Position numbers and translations under genes: made by a program
Part shown: positions 33,294 to 41,389 of the stretch, piece by piece
Numbering within the stretch: position 1 is the stretch's first letter
Layout: each line of letters begins with the position of its first letter
DNA from: Ignavibacteriota bacterium
GTDB taxonomy: Bacteria > Bacteroidota > Ignavibacteria > UBA10030
Direction: 5' to 3'
Length of the DNA stretch: 56,257 nt
NCBI GenBank assembly: GCA_022616555.1
Contig: JAKEEG010000038.1
Location: 1 to 56,257, forward strand
Notes under the pieces: generated by a model
What the model was told of the DNA's origin: nothing
Seen by the model: the letters and a program-made list of their open reading frames with translations, nothing else
Database searches by the model: none

Positions 33294-34184
33294 GTGGCAA
33301 AGCACAGCGCGGCACTTCGCGTAAGCATAGTTGGCGCGGGCAACGTTGGCAGCGCGTTCGCATCGCTCTTTCGAAGCAAAGGCATAAGAGTTCTCTCTGT
33401 CATCAGCAAGCACAGATCTTCCGCACGAGCGGCTGCACGGCGAGCCGAGTGCAAACGCTACTCCGACCGCCTTTCGGATGTACATCCCGACACGAATTTC
33501 TTGCTTCTCGCCGTACCGGATGGAAGCATCCGCAGTATCGCGCGGGAAATTGCTCGTTCTGCGCCGCTTGATTTTCGTCGCGTGTTTGTTGCGCACACGT
33601 CGGGCGCTTTAACCAGCGAAGAATTGAGGCCGTTGCAGGAATTAGGTGCGTCAACCTTTTCGTTCCACCCGATCCAAAGCTTTTCCGGAACGTTCTCCCG
33701 CACCCAGCAACTCAAAGCATTTGAGAAGATCTCTTACGGAGTGGAGAGCTCCCCGCGAACGATAAGGTTCGCGAAACACATCGCACGTAGGATTGGCGGG
33801 AAAATACTTCATGTTCCAAAAGAGGGAAAAATTTTGTATCATCTTGCGTGTGTGTTTGCATCGAATTACAGCGTTGTGCTCTTCAGCGTAGTTGAGCAGT
33901 TGCTGAACGTGTTCGGCAATGCGGCGTCGATGCAGCATTTTCGGAGATTAGTCGAAACAAGCATTGAGAATGTGTTTCGGTACTCATCGCGAAAAGCACT
34001 CACAGGCCCGATTGCCCGCGGCGATGTTGCAACCGTGCAAGCGCATCTTCAATCTCTCGTCGGAAGAAATAAGCATATTCGGCACGCTTACAACGTGTTA
34101 GGGCGGTTGGCATTCGAATTGGCTAAGCGTGAGAAGAAGTTGTCCCCGGCACAAATTCGTGCCCTGAAAGCTATCCTCCATTAA
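33294..34184 (+). CDS. Rossmann-like / DUF2520 protein
   Basis: A 296-residue NAD(P)-binding protein. The N-terminal Rossmann domain has the dinucleotide loop VGAGNVGSAFASLF, and the C-terminal half is DUF2520 (HPIQSFSGTF and VPKEGKILYHLACVFASNY). The family resembles 6-phosphogluconate or pyrroline-5-carboxylate dehydrogenases in fold, with unknown substrate. The start is GTG at 33294, directly abutting the MEMO stop codon. Translational coupling is therefore likely. Confidence 0.9.
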   Translation: MAKHSAALRVSIVGAGNVGSAFASLFRSKGIRVLSVISKHRSSARAAARRAECKRYSDRLSDVHPDTNFLLLAVPDGSIRSIAREIARSAPLDFRRVFVAHTSGALTSEELRPLQELGASTFSFHPIQSFSGTFSRTQQLKAFEKISYGVESSPRTIRFAKHIARRIGGKILHVPKEGKILYHLACVFASNYSVVLFSVVEQLLNVFGNAASMQHFRRLVETSIENVFRYSSRKALTGPIARGDVATVQAHLQSLVGRNKHIRHAYNVLGRLAFELAKREKKLSPAQIRALKAILH

Positions 34185-34654
34185 TGACAAAACAAAAATT
34201 ACTCGAACGCATCAACCGCGAATGGGAGCAGTTAGCCACTGTCCTGTCGTCGTTGGATGATGATGCGAAGCTGGAGCCCCGTTCGCCGGGTGGGCGGTCT
34301 ATCAAAGATGTCATGGGACGCATTAGCGGCTGGGAGAGCGTCGCATTGGAGCGTTTAGGCAGAATGAAACGCCGCGAGCCGATTGAACTGATTCCCGACG
34401 AACAAGTGGAAGAATGGAACAGGAAGTTTTACGAGCTTCGCCGTGACTGGAAGCTCATGATTGTCGAAGGAGAATTTGAAAACGTGCACGTCAGACTATT
34501 GCAGGAAATCGAGCGCTTGGATGACGCGGTATGGGATAAGAATGAATCGCAGGTGCATGAATGGCTGCCCACACTTACGTTCGGGCAGTATGCCATGCAT
34601 AGCGTGGCTTTTGAGCGTAACACAAACGGCAATGCGAAAGGGAAGGCACGATGA
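34184..34654 (+). CDS. ClbS/DfsB-like four-helix protein
   Basis: A 156-residue helical protein. The pattern KQKLLERINREWEQLATVLSSLDDDAKLEPRSPGGRSIKDVMGRISGWESVAL matches the ClbS/DfsB and DinB-like four-helix bundle family. The metal-binding His in the usual 'DxxxHxxxW' stretch is replaced here (DVMGRISGW), though a His near the end (MHSVAFERN) is kept. So a metal-dependent transferase role is doubtful. It overlaps the gene before by 1 base and the next by 4 bases. Confidence 0.7.
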   Translation: MTKQKLLERINREWEQLATVLSSLDDDAKLEPRSPGGRSIKDVMGRISGWESVALERLGRMKRREPIELIPDEQVEEWNRKFYELRRDWKLMIVEGEFENVHVRLLQEIERLDDAVWDKNESQVHEWLPTLTFGQYAMHSVAFERNTNGNAKGKAR

Positions 34655-35715
34655 AAGCCCTCATTGCCAGCGGGGGCCGTGGCACCCGGCTTCGCCCGAT
34701 CACGCACACGCAGAACAAGCATCTTATTCCCATCGCCAATAAGCCGATTTTATTTTACGCGATTGAGACGGTGGTGGAAGCGGGCATTCGTGATATAGGC
34801 ATCGTGTACAACGCGGAGAGCAAAGAGGTTCCGGAGTTTATTGGCAACGGCTCAAAGTGGGGCGCAAATATTTCCTACCTACCTCAGCAAAAGCCGGGCG
34901 GACTCGCGCAAGTTGTGGGGCTTGCCGAATCGTTTATGGCAGGCGAGCCTTTTATTTTTTATTTGGGCGATAACATGGTGGTGGGCGGAGTGAAGCGATT
35001 CATCGATGAATACGAGAGAAGCAAAACGAACTGCTTTCTCACGCTCGCGCAGGTGAAGGACCCTGAGCGCTTTGGCGTGCCGGAAATCAAAAACGGCAGG
35101 ATCATAGGCGTTGAGGAAAAACCGAAATCCCCCAAGAGCCAATACGCTGTCGCAGGCATTTATTTGTACGATAAGCATATTTTTGAAGCTGTGCGAAGCT
35201 TGAAGCCAAGCATGCGCGGCGAGCTGGAGATTTCCGACGCGCACCAGTGGCTCATCGACAACGGCTACAGTATCGGCTATACGGAAATTACCGGCTGGTG
35301 GAAGGATACCGGCAAGCCGTCCGATTTACTGGAAGCGAACCGCCTTATTCTCGATAACATCAAACCGCGCATCGACGGCGATGTCGACAAGCAATCCGAT
35401 GTCGCAGGTAAAGTGGTGATCGAGGCGGGTGCAAAAATCGTGAACAGCAAGATCCGCGGTCCCGTCATCATCGGCAAGGATTGCGTGATAGAAAACAGCT
35501 ATGTCGGACCGTTCACAGCAATAGGGAGCCGAACGCAAATTCGACATAGCGAAGTGGAATACAGCATCGTGCTGGACGAGTGTAAAATCCTGAGCGTGCA
35601 CACGCGCATCGAAGGCAGCATCCTCGGCCACGACGTGGAGATTGTGGAATCCAACGGCAAGCCGCGCGTGCACCGCTTTATGATCGGCGACCAGAGCAGG
35701 ATTGAGATAACGTAA
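34651..35715 (+). CDS. Sugar nucleotidyltransferase, long glucose-1-phosphate thymidylyltransferase type
   Basis: A 354-residue enzyme. The N-terminal two-thirds is a nucleotidyltransferase domain (GGRGTRLRPITHTQNKHLIP, then LGDNMV and EEKP) that would couple a sugar-1-phosphate to dTTP or UTP. The last ~110 residues form a left-handed beta-helix (VVIEAGAKIVNSKIRGPVIIGKDCVI). This long form is the RmlA/StrD-like type, distinct from the short RmlA. Last gene of the AMMECR1-MEMO operon; overlap of 4 bases. The sugar cannot be told from sequence, and no further dTDP-sugar genes are near. Confidence 0.88.
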   Translation: MKALIASGGRGTRLRPITHTQNKHLIPIANKPILFYAIETVVEAGIRDIGIVYNAESKEVPEFIGNGSKWGANISYLPQQKPGGLAQVVGLAESFMAGEPFIFYLGDNMVVGGVKRFIDEYERSKTNCFLTLAQVKDPERFGVPEIKNGRIIGVEEKPKSPKSQYAVAGIYLYDKHIFEAVRSLKPSMRGELEISDAHQWLIDNGYSIGYTEITGWWKDTGKPSDLLEANRLILDNIKPRIDGDVDKQSDVAGKVVIEAGAKIVNSKIRGPVIIGKDCVIENSYVGPFTAIGSRTQIRHSEVEYSIVLDECKILSVHTRIEGSILGHDVEIVESNGKPRVHRFMIGDQSRIEIT

Positions 35716-35778
35716 CGGATGGGATATGGGTTGCGGGAAAAATCAAGATGACTCTTTCGTGCGAGTGTCATGATCTAT

Positions 35779-35803
35779 CCCCCTCATTGAGAGGGAGGAA
35801 CTC
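35779..35803 (+). repeat. Modular intergenic palindrome, truncated copy
   Basis: CCCCCTCATTGAGAGGGAGGAACTC: the hairpin with one mismatch and part of the tail. Confidence 0.5.
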
Positions 35804-35841
35804 AATATTAAATCCAACTTACAAGTATATATGTGAAAAAG

Positions 35842-36627
35842 ATGAATACCTTCCAAACCTTACTTTATCAATCCAGCAACGGCATCGGCACTATTACCAT
35901 CAACCGTCCCGATAAGCTCAACGCTCTCAACGCGCTCGCGAAGCAAGAGCTCGCGCAATTGCTCGACTCTATCAAGCATGACAACGACACGCACGTCGTG
36001 ATTATTACCGGAGCGGGGGAGAAGTCGTTCGTCGCAGGCACGGACATTGGCGAGCTGACAAAACTTGACGCGGAAAGCGGCAAGCTGTTTGCCGTGGGTG
36101 GACAGGAGGTGTTCGACCGCATCGAGAATCTCGGCAAGCCCGTTATTGCTGCGATAAATGGTTACGCATTGGGCGGCGGATGCGAGCTTGCTTTGGCATG
36201 CCATATCAGGATTGCATCGGAGAATGCGAAATTCGGTCAGCCGGAAGTCAACCTCGGCATCATCCCCGGCTACGGTGGCACCCAGAGGCTCGCGCGGCTC
36301 ATCGGCAAGGGTAGAGCCATGGAACAGATTTTAACCGGCGACCAAATCGATGCACAAGAAGCATTGCGTATCGGATTGGTCAACAAAGTCGTGCCTCTTG
36401 CGGATTTGATGAAGACTGCGGAAGCGATGGCGCAGAAAATTGTTTCCAAAGGTCAAGTAGCTGTGCGTTTGGCGTTGAAAGCTGTGAACATGACGGACGA
36501 AACCAACCTCACCGACGGCTTGGCGCTCGAGGCGAGTTTGTTCGGCGTATGCTGCGGCTCGGAAGATTTTAAAGAGGGCACGAAAGCATTCTTGGAAAAA
36601 CGAAAACCCAATTTTCAGAATCGGTAG
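35842..36627 (+). CDS. Enoyl-CoA hydratase/isomerase family protein
   Basis: A 261-residue crotonase-fold enzyme, the normal length. It would hydrate 2-enoyl-CoA in fatty acid or amino acid breakdown. Both catalytic glutamates of enoyl-CoA hydratase are present, one in ALGGGCELALACH and one in FGQPEVNLGIIPGYGGTQRL, which favours a hydratase over an isomerase. The CoA-binding turn ITGAGEKSFVAGTDIGEL is also present. Start: ATG 35842 preferred; GTG at 35833 adds three residues. It is not next to other beta-oxidation genes. Confidence 0.92.
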   Translation: MNTFQTLLYQSSNGIGTITINRPDKLNALNALAKQELAQLLDSIKHDNDTHVVIITGAGEKSFVAGTDIGELTKLDAESGKLFAVGGQEVFDRIENLGKPVIAAINGYALGGGCELALACHIRIASENAKFGQPEVNLGIIPGYGGTQRLARLIGKGRAMEQILTGDQIDAQEALRIGLVNKVVPLADLMKTAEAMAQKIVSKGQVAVRLALKAVNMTDETNLTDGLALEASLFGVCCGSEDFKEGTKAFLEKRKPNFQNR

Positions 36628-36647
36628 GACAGACATCCCTGTCTGTC
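36628..36647. repeat. GACAGACA...TGTCTGTC hairpin
   Basis: An 8-bp perfect stem with a 4-base loop, starting at the base after the enoyl-CoA hydratase stop codon. It could help to end transcription but has no T-run. Confidence 0.6.
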
Positions 36648-36665
36648 GTTCCTTAAATATGAATT

Positions 36666-36680
36666 ACGGAGGCTCCAATC
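36666..36680 (+). promoter_or_regulatory. Shine-Dalgarno site in front of a non-standard ATC codon
   Basis: ACGGAGG (36666-36672), five bases and then ATC (36678-36680) in frame with GlyRS. No ATG, GTG or TTG occurs in that frame between the upstream stop (36660-36662) and ATG 36723, which itself has no such site. See the GlyRS entry. Confidence 0.55.
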
Positions 36681-36722
36681 AGTAAGCAAGCGGATAATAA
36701 ACCCGTAGACCAAGCGAAATTC

Positions 36723-38168
36723 ATGGAGAAAATCGTGTCGCTCGCGAAGCGGCGCGGGTTCGTTTACCAATCGAGCGAAATCTACGGCGGACTGAACGGC
36801 TGCTGGGATTTCGGTCCCATGGGTGTCGAGTTGCTCAACAATGTGAAGCAGCAGTGGTGGAAGAATATGACGTACCGCGAGAACGTGGAGGGCATCGACG
36901 CGAGCATTCTCATGCACCCGCGCGTGTGGGAAGCCTCCGGGCACGTGGAGAACTTCACCGACCCGATGGTGGATTGTAAACAGTGCAAAGCGCGCTACAG
37001 ACTGGACGTGTTGTTCGATGAGCTTTCTGTCAAAAAGAAAAAGGATGTCCTACGCGAACTAGAACCCGGAAAATTCGAAGGCCAGCAGAAAGACGATGTC
37101 GTCGTCGCGGAATTCGCAAAACGAACTGAAACCGATGAAGCCTCCGCGCAGATTGCGAAACTTTTGCCCTGTCCCAACTGCGGCAATAAAGGAACATTCA
37201 CAGAAGCGCGCAAGTTTAACCTGATGTTCAAAACGTTTGTCGGTCCAGTTGAGGATTCCTCAGCAGCAGTCTTCCTGCGCCCCGAAACAGCTCAGGGGAT
37301 TTTCGTCAACTTCTTGAATGTCCAGAGCGCCGGGCGGCAGAAGATTCCCTTCGGTATCGCGCAGATTGGGAAAGCATTCCGCAACGAAATCAACACGAAG
37401 AACTTCCTCTTCCGCACGCGGGAGTTTGAGCAGATGGAAATGCAGTTCTTTGTGAAGCCGGGCACGGACGACGAGTGGTTCGAATACTGGCGCAGCCAGC
37501 GCATCCAATGGTTCACCGATTTGGGTATGACGCCGGGCAAGCTCCAATGGCATCAGCATCCCAAGGACAAACTCGCGCACTACGCGAAAGACGCGTACGA
37601 TATCGAATACCAATTCCCGTTTGGCTGGGGGGAAATCGAGGGCGTTCATAACCGAACGGACTACGACCTCTCGCGCCACGAGGAGTTCTCAACCAAGAGC
37701 ATGAAGTATTTCGACGACGAGACGAAGGAGAAATACACTCCCTACGTCATCGAGACGTCCGTTGGCGCGACGCGCTCGTTTATGGCGTTTCTCATTGATG
37801 CCTATCGGGAAGAAGAAGCGCCGACCGCGGAAGGCGGATCGGAAGTCCGTACCGTACTCAAGCTTCACCCGAAGCTTGCTCCCGTGAAAGTCGCCATATT
37901 CCCGCTTGTGAGCCGCGACGGCATGCCGGAGCTTGCGCGTAAAATCGAGCAAGACCTGCGCCCGCATTTCCGCGTGTTCTACGACGAAAGCGGCGCGGTG
38001 GGCCGGCGTTACCGCCGGCAGGATGAAGTCGGCACGCCGTTCTGCATCACCGTGGATTCGCAGACGCTCCAAGACCAGACAGTCACCGTTCGCGACCGCG
38101 ACTCCATGCAACAGGAGCGAATTTCCACAAGCAAGCTTCGGGAATACTTCCTGCACAAGCTTTTATAA
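36723..38168 (+). CDS. glyQS: Glycyl-tRNA synthetase, alpha2 type
   Basis: A 481-residue class II aminoacyl-tRNA synthetase that charges tRNA-Gly. Motifs: KRRGFVYQSSEIYGGLNGCWDFGPMGVEL near the N-terminus, a CKQC...CPNC metal-like site, and class II motif residues in FLRPETAQGIFVNF, FRTREFEQMEMQFF and ETSVGATRSFMAF. A C-terminal anticodon-binding domain follows. The start may really be the ATC at 36678, which has an ideal Shine-Dalgarno site and would give the N-terminus SKQADNKPVDQAKF; ATG 36723 is given as the conservative start. It overlaps the next gene by one base. Confidence 0.93.
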   Translation: MEKIVSLAKRRGFVYQSSEIYGGLNGCWDFGPMGVELLNNVKQQWWKNMTYRENVEGIDASILMHPRVWEASGHVENFTDPMVDCKQCKARYRLDVLFDELSVKKKKDVLRELEPGKFEGQQKDDVVVAEFAKRTETDEASAQIAKLLPCPNCGNKGTFTEARKFNLMFKTFVGPVEDSSAAVFLRPETAQGIFVNFLNVQSAGRQKIPFGIAQIGKAFRNEINTKNFLFRTREFEQMEMQFFVKPGTDDEWFEYWRSQRIQWFTDLGMTPGKLQWHQHPKDKLAHYAKDAYDIEYQFPFGWGEIEGVHNRTDYDLSRHEEFSTKSMKYFDDETKEKYTPYVIETSVGATRSFMAFLIDAYREEEAPTAEGGSEVRTVLKLHPKLAPVKVAIFPLVSRDGMPELARKIEQDLRPHFRVFYDESGAVGRRYRRQDEVGTPFCITVDSQTLQDQTVTVRDRDSMQQERISTSKLREYFLHKLL

Positions 38169-39349
38169 TGCCCGACAGCCGTATGATCTCTTCCGTGCTG
38201 AAGCGCATACCCCTTGCTGTAGTACTCTGCATTGCACTGACAGGTGTCCTTTCAGCGCAATGGCTGCCAGACCCTGAGATCGACGAGTCGATTCAGCGCG
38301 GCATCGGCTATATTTACAATTTGGAATTTGAGAACGCCGAGCAGGAATTTGCGCGCGTTGTCAGCGTTCGGCCGGATCACCCCGCAGGATATTTTTTTCA
38401 GGCGATGATCGAGTGGTGGCGGATTCTCATCGATATCGACGACGAATCCCGCGACGAAAAATTTTTCGACATGCTGGAACACGTCATCACCATGTGCGAC
38501 GAGCGCCTGAAGAAAGACCCCAACGACGTCACCGCGTTGTTCTTCAAGGGTGGGGCAATCGGGTTTCGCGGAAGGTTGAAAGCGAATAGAGGTAGCTGGT
38601 TCAGTGCCGCACAGGACGGTGTCGCCGCAATGCCGATTGTACGAAAGGCGCACGAGCTTGACCAGAAAAATTCGGACGTCTTGCTTGGCATCGGCATCTA
38701 CAATTATTATGCGGAAGTGATCCCGCAGGAATATCCGCTCCTCAAGCCGTTCATGTGGTTTTTTCCCGGGGGTGACAGAACAAAGTGGCTTGAGCAGATT
38801 CAAATCGCATCCGAGAATGCCAAGTACGCTCATGTCGAGTCGAGCTACTTTTTGATGCAGAATTACTTTTTCTACGAGAAACAATTTTCCAAGGCGCTCG
38901 GGCTTGCAAAAAAGCTATCCGACATGTTTCCGCGCAACCCCGTTTTCCACCGCTATCTGGGGAGATGTTATGTTCGGATGGGAGATTGGTCGGAAGTCTA
39001 TCGGGTGTATAGCGATATCGATAAACGTTGCCGCGAACACCAGACTGGCTACAGTCCATCCGACCAACGTGAGGCGGCGTATTATCTTGGGCGGTTTTTG
39101 TTCATCGGCAAGACGCTGGACGAATCGCTCCAACAGTTTACGCGTTGCGATGAGCTGTCGAATGCCGTGGATGATGAGGATGGGTCGGGCTTCAGAACGA
39201 TGGCGAACCTGCACATGGGCATGATTTACGATTTGCAGAAAAAGCGTTCGCTCGCCATCATGCAGTATCAAAAAGTTTTGAAGATGAAAGAGTACGAGCA
39301 ATCGCACATTGATGCGCGCAAGTATCTCAAAGCGCCGTATCACAGGTAA
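38168..39349 (+). CDS. Exported TPR protein resembling TTC39/Iml2 family
   Basis: A 393-residue protein with a signal peptide (hydrophobic 12-30, ending LSAQ). The remainder is alpha-helical with TPR-like pairs (YNLEFENAEQEFARVVSVRPDHPAGYFFQAM; FSKALGLAKKLSDMFPRNPVFHRYLGRCYVRMGDW). The stretch FKGGAIGFRGRLKANRGSWFSAAQDGVAAMP and the PGGDR motif resemble the eukaryotic TTC39/Iml2 family, though this is only a remote likeness. The function is unknown. Its ATG overlaps the GlyRS stop in a TAATG, so it is probably cotranslated. Confidence 0.7.
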   Translation: MPDSRMISSVLKRIPLAVVLCIALTGVLSAQWLPDPEIDESIQRGIGYIYNLEFENAEQEFARVVSVRPDHPAGYFFQAMIEWWRILIDIDDESRDEKFFDMLEHVITMCDERLKKDPNDVTALFFKGGAIGFRGRLKANRGSWFSAAQDGVAAMPIVRKAHELDQKNSDVLLGIGIYNYYAEVIPQEYPLLKPFMWFFPGGDRTKWLEQIQIASENAKYAHVESSYFLMQNYFFYEKQFSKALGLAKKLSDMFPRNPVFHRYLGRCYVRMGDWSEVYRVYSDIDKRCREHQTGYSPSDQREAAYYLGRFLFIGKTLDESLQQFTRCDELSNAVDDEDGSGFRTMANLHMGMIYDLQKKRSLAIMQYQKVLKMKEYEQSHIDARKYLKAPYHR

Positions 39350-39372
39350 AATAAATTTTTTAGAACTGCTAA

Positions 39373-40119
39373 ATGACCCCAACCATTCTTTTATTCGGAC
39401 TTGCCGCTGCCGTCGCCGAAGTGTTAGGCGGCGTGCTGATCATACTGCGTCCTGTGTGGCCTAAGCGCGTGCAGGAGACATTGCTTGCGCTCGGTGCTGG
39501 CTTCATTATCGCGTTGGCTTTTTTCAAACTCATCCCCGTTAGCATTGCTACAGTAGGAGAGTCTGCCGCACTGTATTTGGTGATTGGCTTTTCGCTCATT
39601 CATTTTTTTGAGCATACACTTGTTGGACATCTACATTTTGGCGAGGAAACGCACTCGCACGTAATGGTTTCGCGCACGGCGAGCGTGTCGACGTTTGTCG
39701 GTTTAGCAATCCATGCGTTCTTTGATGGGTTCTCGATTTCCGTCGGTTTGCAATTCGACTTCCTGATTGGCATTCTCGTGTTCGGCGGTATTCTACTTCA
39801 TAAGCTGCCGGAGGGGCTCACGATCGGCTCAGTAATGCTGGCGGGTGGTTTTTCAAAGCGCACCGTGTTGCTCTCTGCGTTGGGTATCGGTATTGCGACT
39901 ATATTAGGCGCGTGCTCGACGCTCTTCTTTTCTTTCGCAAGTCCAGATGTGTTAGGGTTAGCATTTGCGATTTCTGCTGGAGCAGCGGTGTACGTCGGTG
40001 CGAGCGACCTCATCCCGGAAATAAACAAATCAGAGCACAGGTTGCCGCCGTTTATCGTCTTTTTCGGAATGATGTTGTTCTATGCGAGTGAATTGTTGTT
40101 GGAACGATTCATCGGTTAA
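39373..40119 (+). CDS. ZIP family metal transporter
   Basis: A 248-residue membrane protein with about eight helices. The two ZIP metal-site helices are seen as GLAIHAFFDGFSISVGL (His and Asp) and ILLHKLPEGLTIGSV (His and Glu). A His-rich loop between helices 3 and 4 (HTLVGHLHFGEETHSHVM) would gather metal. It should move a divalent cation, usually zinc, into the cytosol. It starts 23 bases after the TPR gene. Confidence 0.92.
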   Translation: MTPTILLFGLAAAVAEVLGGVLIILRPVWPKRVQETLLALGAGFIIALAFFKLIPVSIATVGESAALYLVIGFSLIHFFEHTLVGHLHFGEETHSHVMVSRTASVSTFVGLAIHAFFDGFSISVGLQFDFLIGILVFGGILLHKLPEGLTIGSVMLAGGFSKRTVLLSALGIGIATILGACSTLFFSFASPDVLGLAFAISAGAAVYVGASDLIPEINKSEHRLPPFIVFFGMMLFYASELLLERFIG

Positions 40120-40157
40120 CAACGTTGAGATGGTGCGTCAGGCTAATGGGTTCAGTG

Positions 40158-40217
40158 CGGTCAGGACTTACGTCCTGACCGAAAGAACTTTTCGTGTCAG
40201 GAGGTAACTCCTGACAC
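40158..40217. repeat. Two perfect hairpins with related sequence
   Basis: CGGTCAGGAC-ttac-GTCCTGACCG (40158-40181) and GTGTCAGGAG-gtaa-CTCCTGACAC (40194-40217), each a perfect 10-bp stem. Both contain GTCAGGA but the rest differs. Confidence 0.75.
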
Positions 40218-40267
40218 CATCGGTCGATTTCTTGAACTTTACCTCTTACTTCAATATCTTGGTACTG

Positions 40268-41206
40268 ATGAAACGTTTTCTGAGTATTGTGTTTTTAGCC
40301 TGCAGTATTCTGGTTCCTACCAAGCTCCTAGCTCAAGGCACGTACGATTTTCTCCGCAACGATGTCAGCGCCCGCGCCGCGGCGTTGAACGGCAGTTTCG
40401 TCTCGATGACCGACGACCCGAATGTTCTATTCTACAATCCGGGCGCTCTGCCAAGTCTCACGCGTCCCAAAGCCTCGCTTAGCTTTCTGAAGCATTTGTT
40501 GGATGTCAATGCTGGCAGCCTATCGTATGTGCAGGAGGTGGAGGGAATCGGCACCGTCGGTGGTGGTATCATCTATATCAACTATGGGACGTTTACAGAA
40601 ACCGACCAGTCCTCGAACATTCTCGGCGAATTCAGTGCGGGAGAGTTAGCTGCCGTCGCCGGCGTTGGGATACAGGTCGATGAGCAAACCTCCGTCGGTG
40701 CAAACATCAAAGGAATCTATTCTTCAATAGCCGAAGCGCGTTCGCTTGGGCTCGCGGTTGACCTCGGCGTGATCTACACGATACCCGAGGAACGGCTGAC
40801 GCTTGGGCTGAGCGTATTAAATCTTGGAACTCAGATCAACAGATATGCCGGCACGAGCGAACCGTTGCCTCTCGACATCAAGATCGGTGTAACAGCTCAG
40901 CCAGAGCACATGCCTGCGTTGCTCAATGTTAACTTCCACAAGCTCAACGAAAGCCGCGAGAATGTCCTGGAACGCCTCAAAGCATTCAGCCTTGGAGTGG
41001 AATTTTTGATGAGCGAGTCAGTCCGCGCACGCGTGGGTTATAGCAACGAAAAGCGCCAGGAGCTGAAACTCGGAACTGGTGCGGGGCTTGCCGGTTTTTC
41101 GCTCGGGCTTGGCATTCTGGTTCAGGATTATCAATTCGATTACGCGTTTAATTCGTACGGAAAAATCGGCGGACTGCACCGCGTCACCCTCAATATCAAT
41201 CTGTAA
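40268..41206 (+). CDS. PorV/PorQ family outer-membrane protein
   Basis: A 312-residue outer-membrane beta-barrel protein. The ATG at 40268 starts a signal peptide ending LLAQ. The start of the mature protein, GTYDFLRNDVSARAAALNGSFVSMTDDPNVLFYNPGAL, is the hallmark of the PorV/PorQ family. Strands with alternating polarity follow, ending in LHRVTLNINL. PorQ and PorV belong to the type IX secretion pathway of the Bacteroidota group, so this suggests such a pathway in the organism, but no other component is here. Confidence 0.85.
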   Translation: MKRFLSIVFLACSILVPTKLLAQGTYDFLRNDVSARAAALNGSFVSMTDDPNVLFYNPGALPSLTRPKASLSFLKHLLDVNAGSLSYVQEVEGIGTVGGGIIYINYGTFTETDQSSNILGEFSAGELAAVAGVGIQVDEQTSVGANIKGIYSSIAEARSLGLAVDLGVIYTIPEERLTLGLSVLNLGTQINRYAGTSEPLPLDIKIGVTAQPEHMPALLNVNFHKLNESRENVLERLKAFSLGVEFLMSESVRARVGYSNEKRQELKLGTGAGLAGFSLGLGILVQDYQFDYAFNSYGKIGGLHRVTLNINL

Positions 41207-41294
41207 CCGACTGCGTTCAGTTCGACGTGTGGGAATTCTTCTACCGCTCATTGCGTTGAGTATAACGATAGAGCCATTTCAACAATACCTCCAC

Positions 41295-41365
41295 TTGTCA
41301 TTCCCGAATGCTTTTGTCGGGAATCCAGCAGGTGGATGCCCGCTTAAAACCTGCGGGTATGACAA
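41295..41365. repeat. Compound palindrome with TTGTCAT / ATGACAA ends
   Basis: Ends TTGTCAT (41295-41301) and ATGACAA (41359-41365) enclose two smaller hairpins around TTCCCGA...TCGGGAA and GATGCCCGC...GCGGGTAT. It is followed by AGCTTTTTTG, so it may end transcription of the PorQ-like gene. It belongs to a widely dispersed intergenic type. Confidence 0.65.
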
Positions 41366-41389
41366 AGCTTTTTTGTTGAGAATTATTCT

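Noticed and set aside
36659-36685. Leader mini-gene MNYGGSNQ before GlyRS
   Set aside because: Its ATG has no ribosome-binding site and the GGAGG it contains better serves the GlyRS frame. No attenuator structure is seen.
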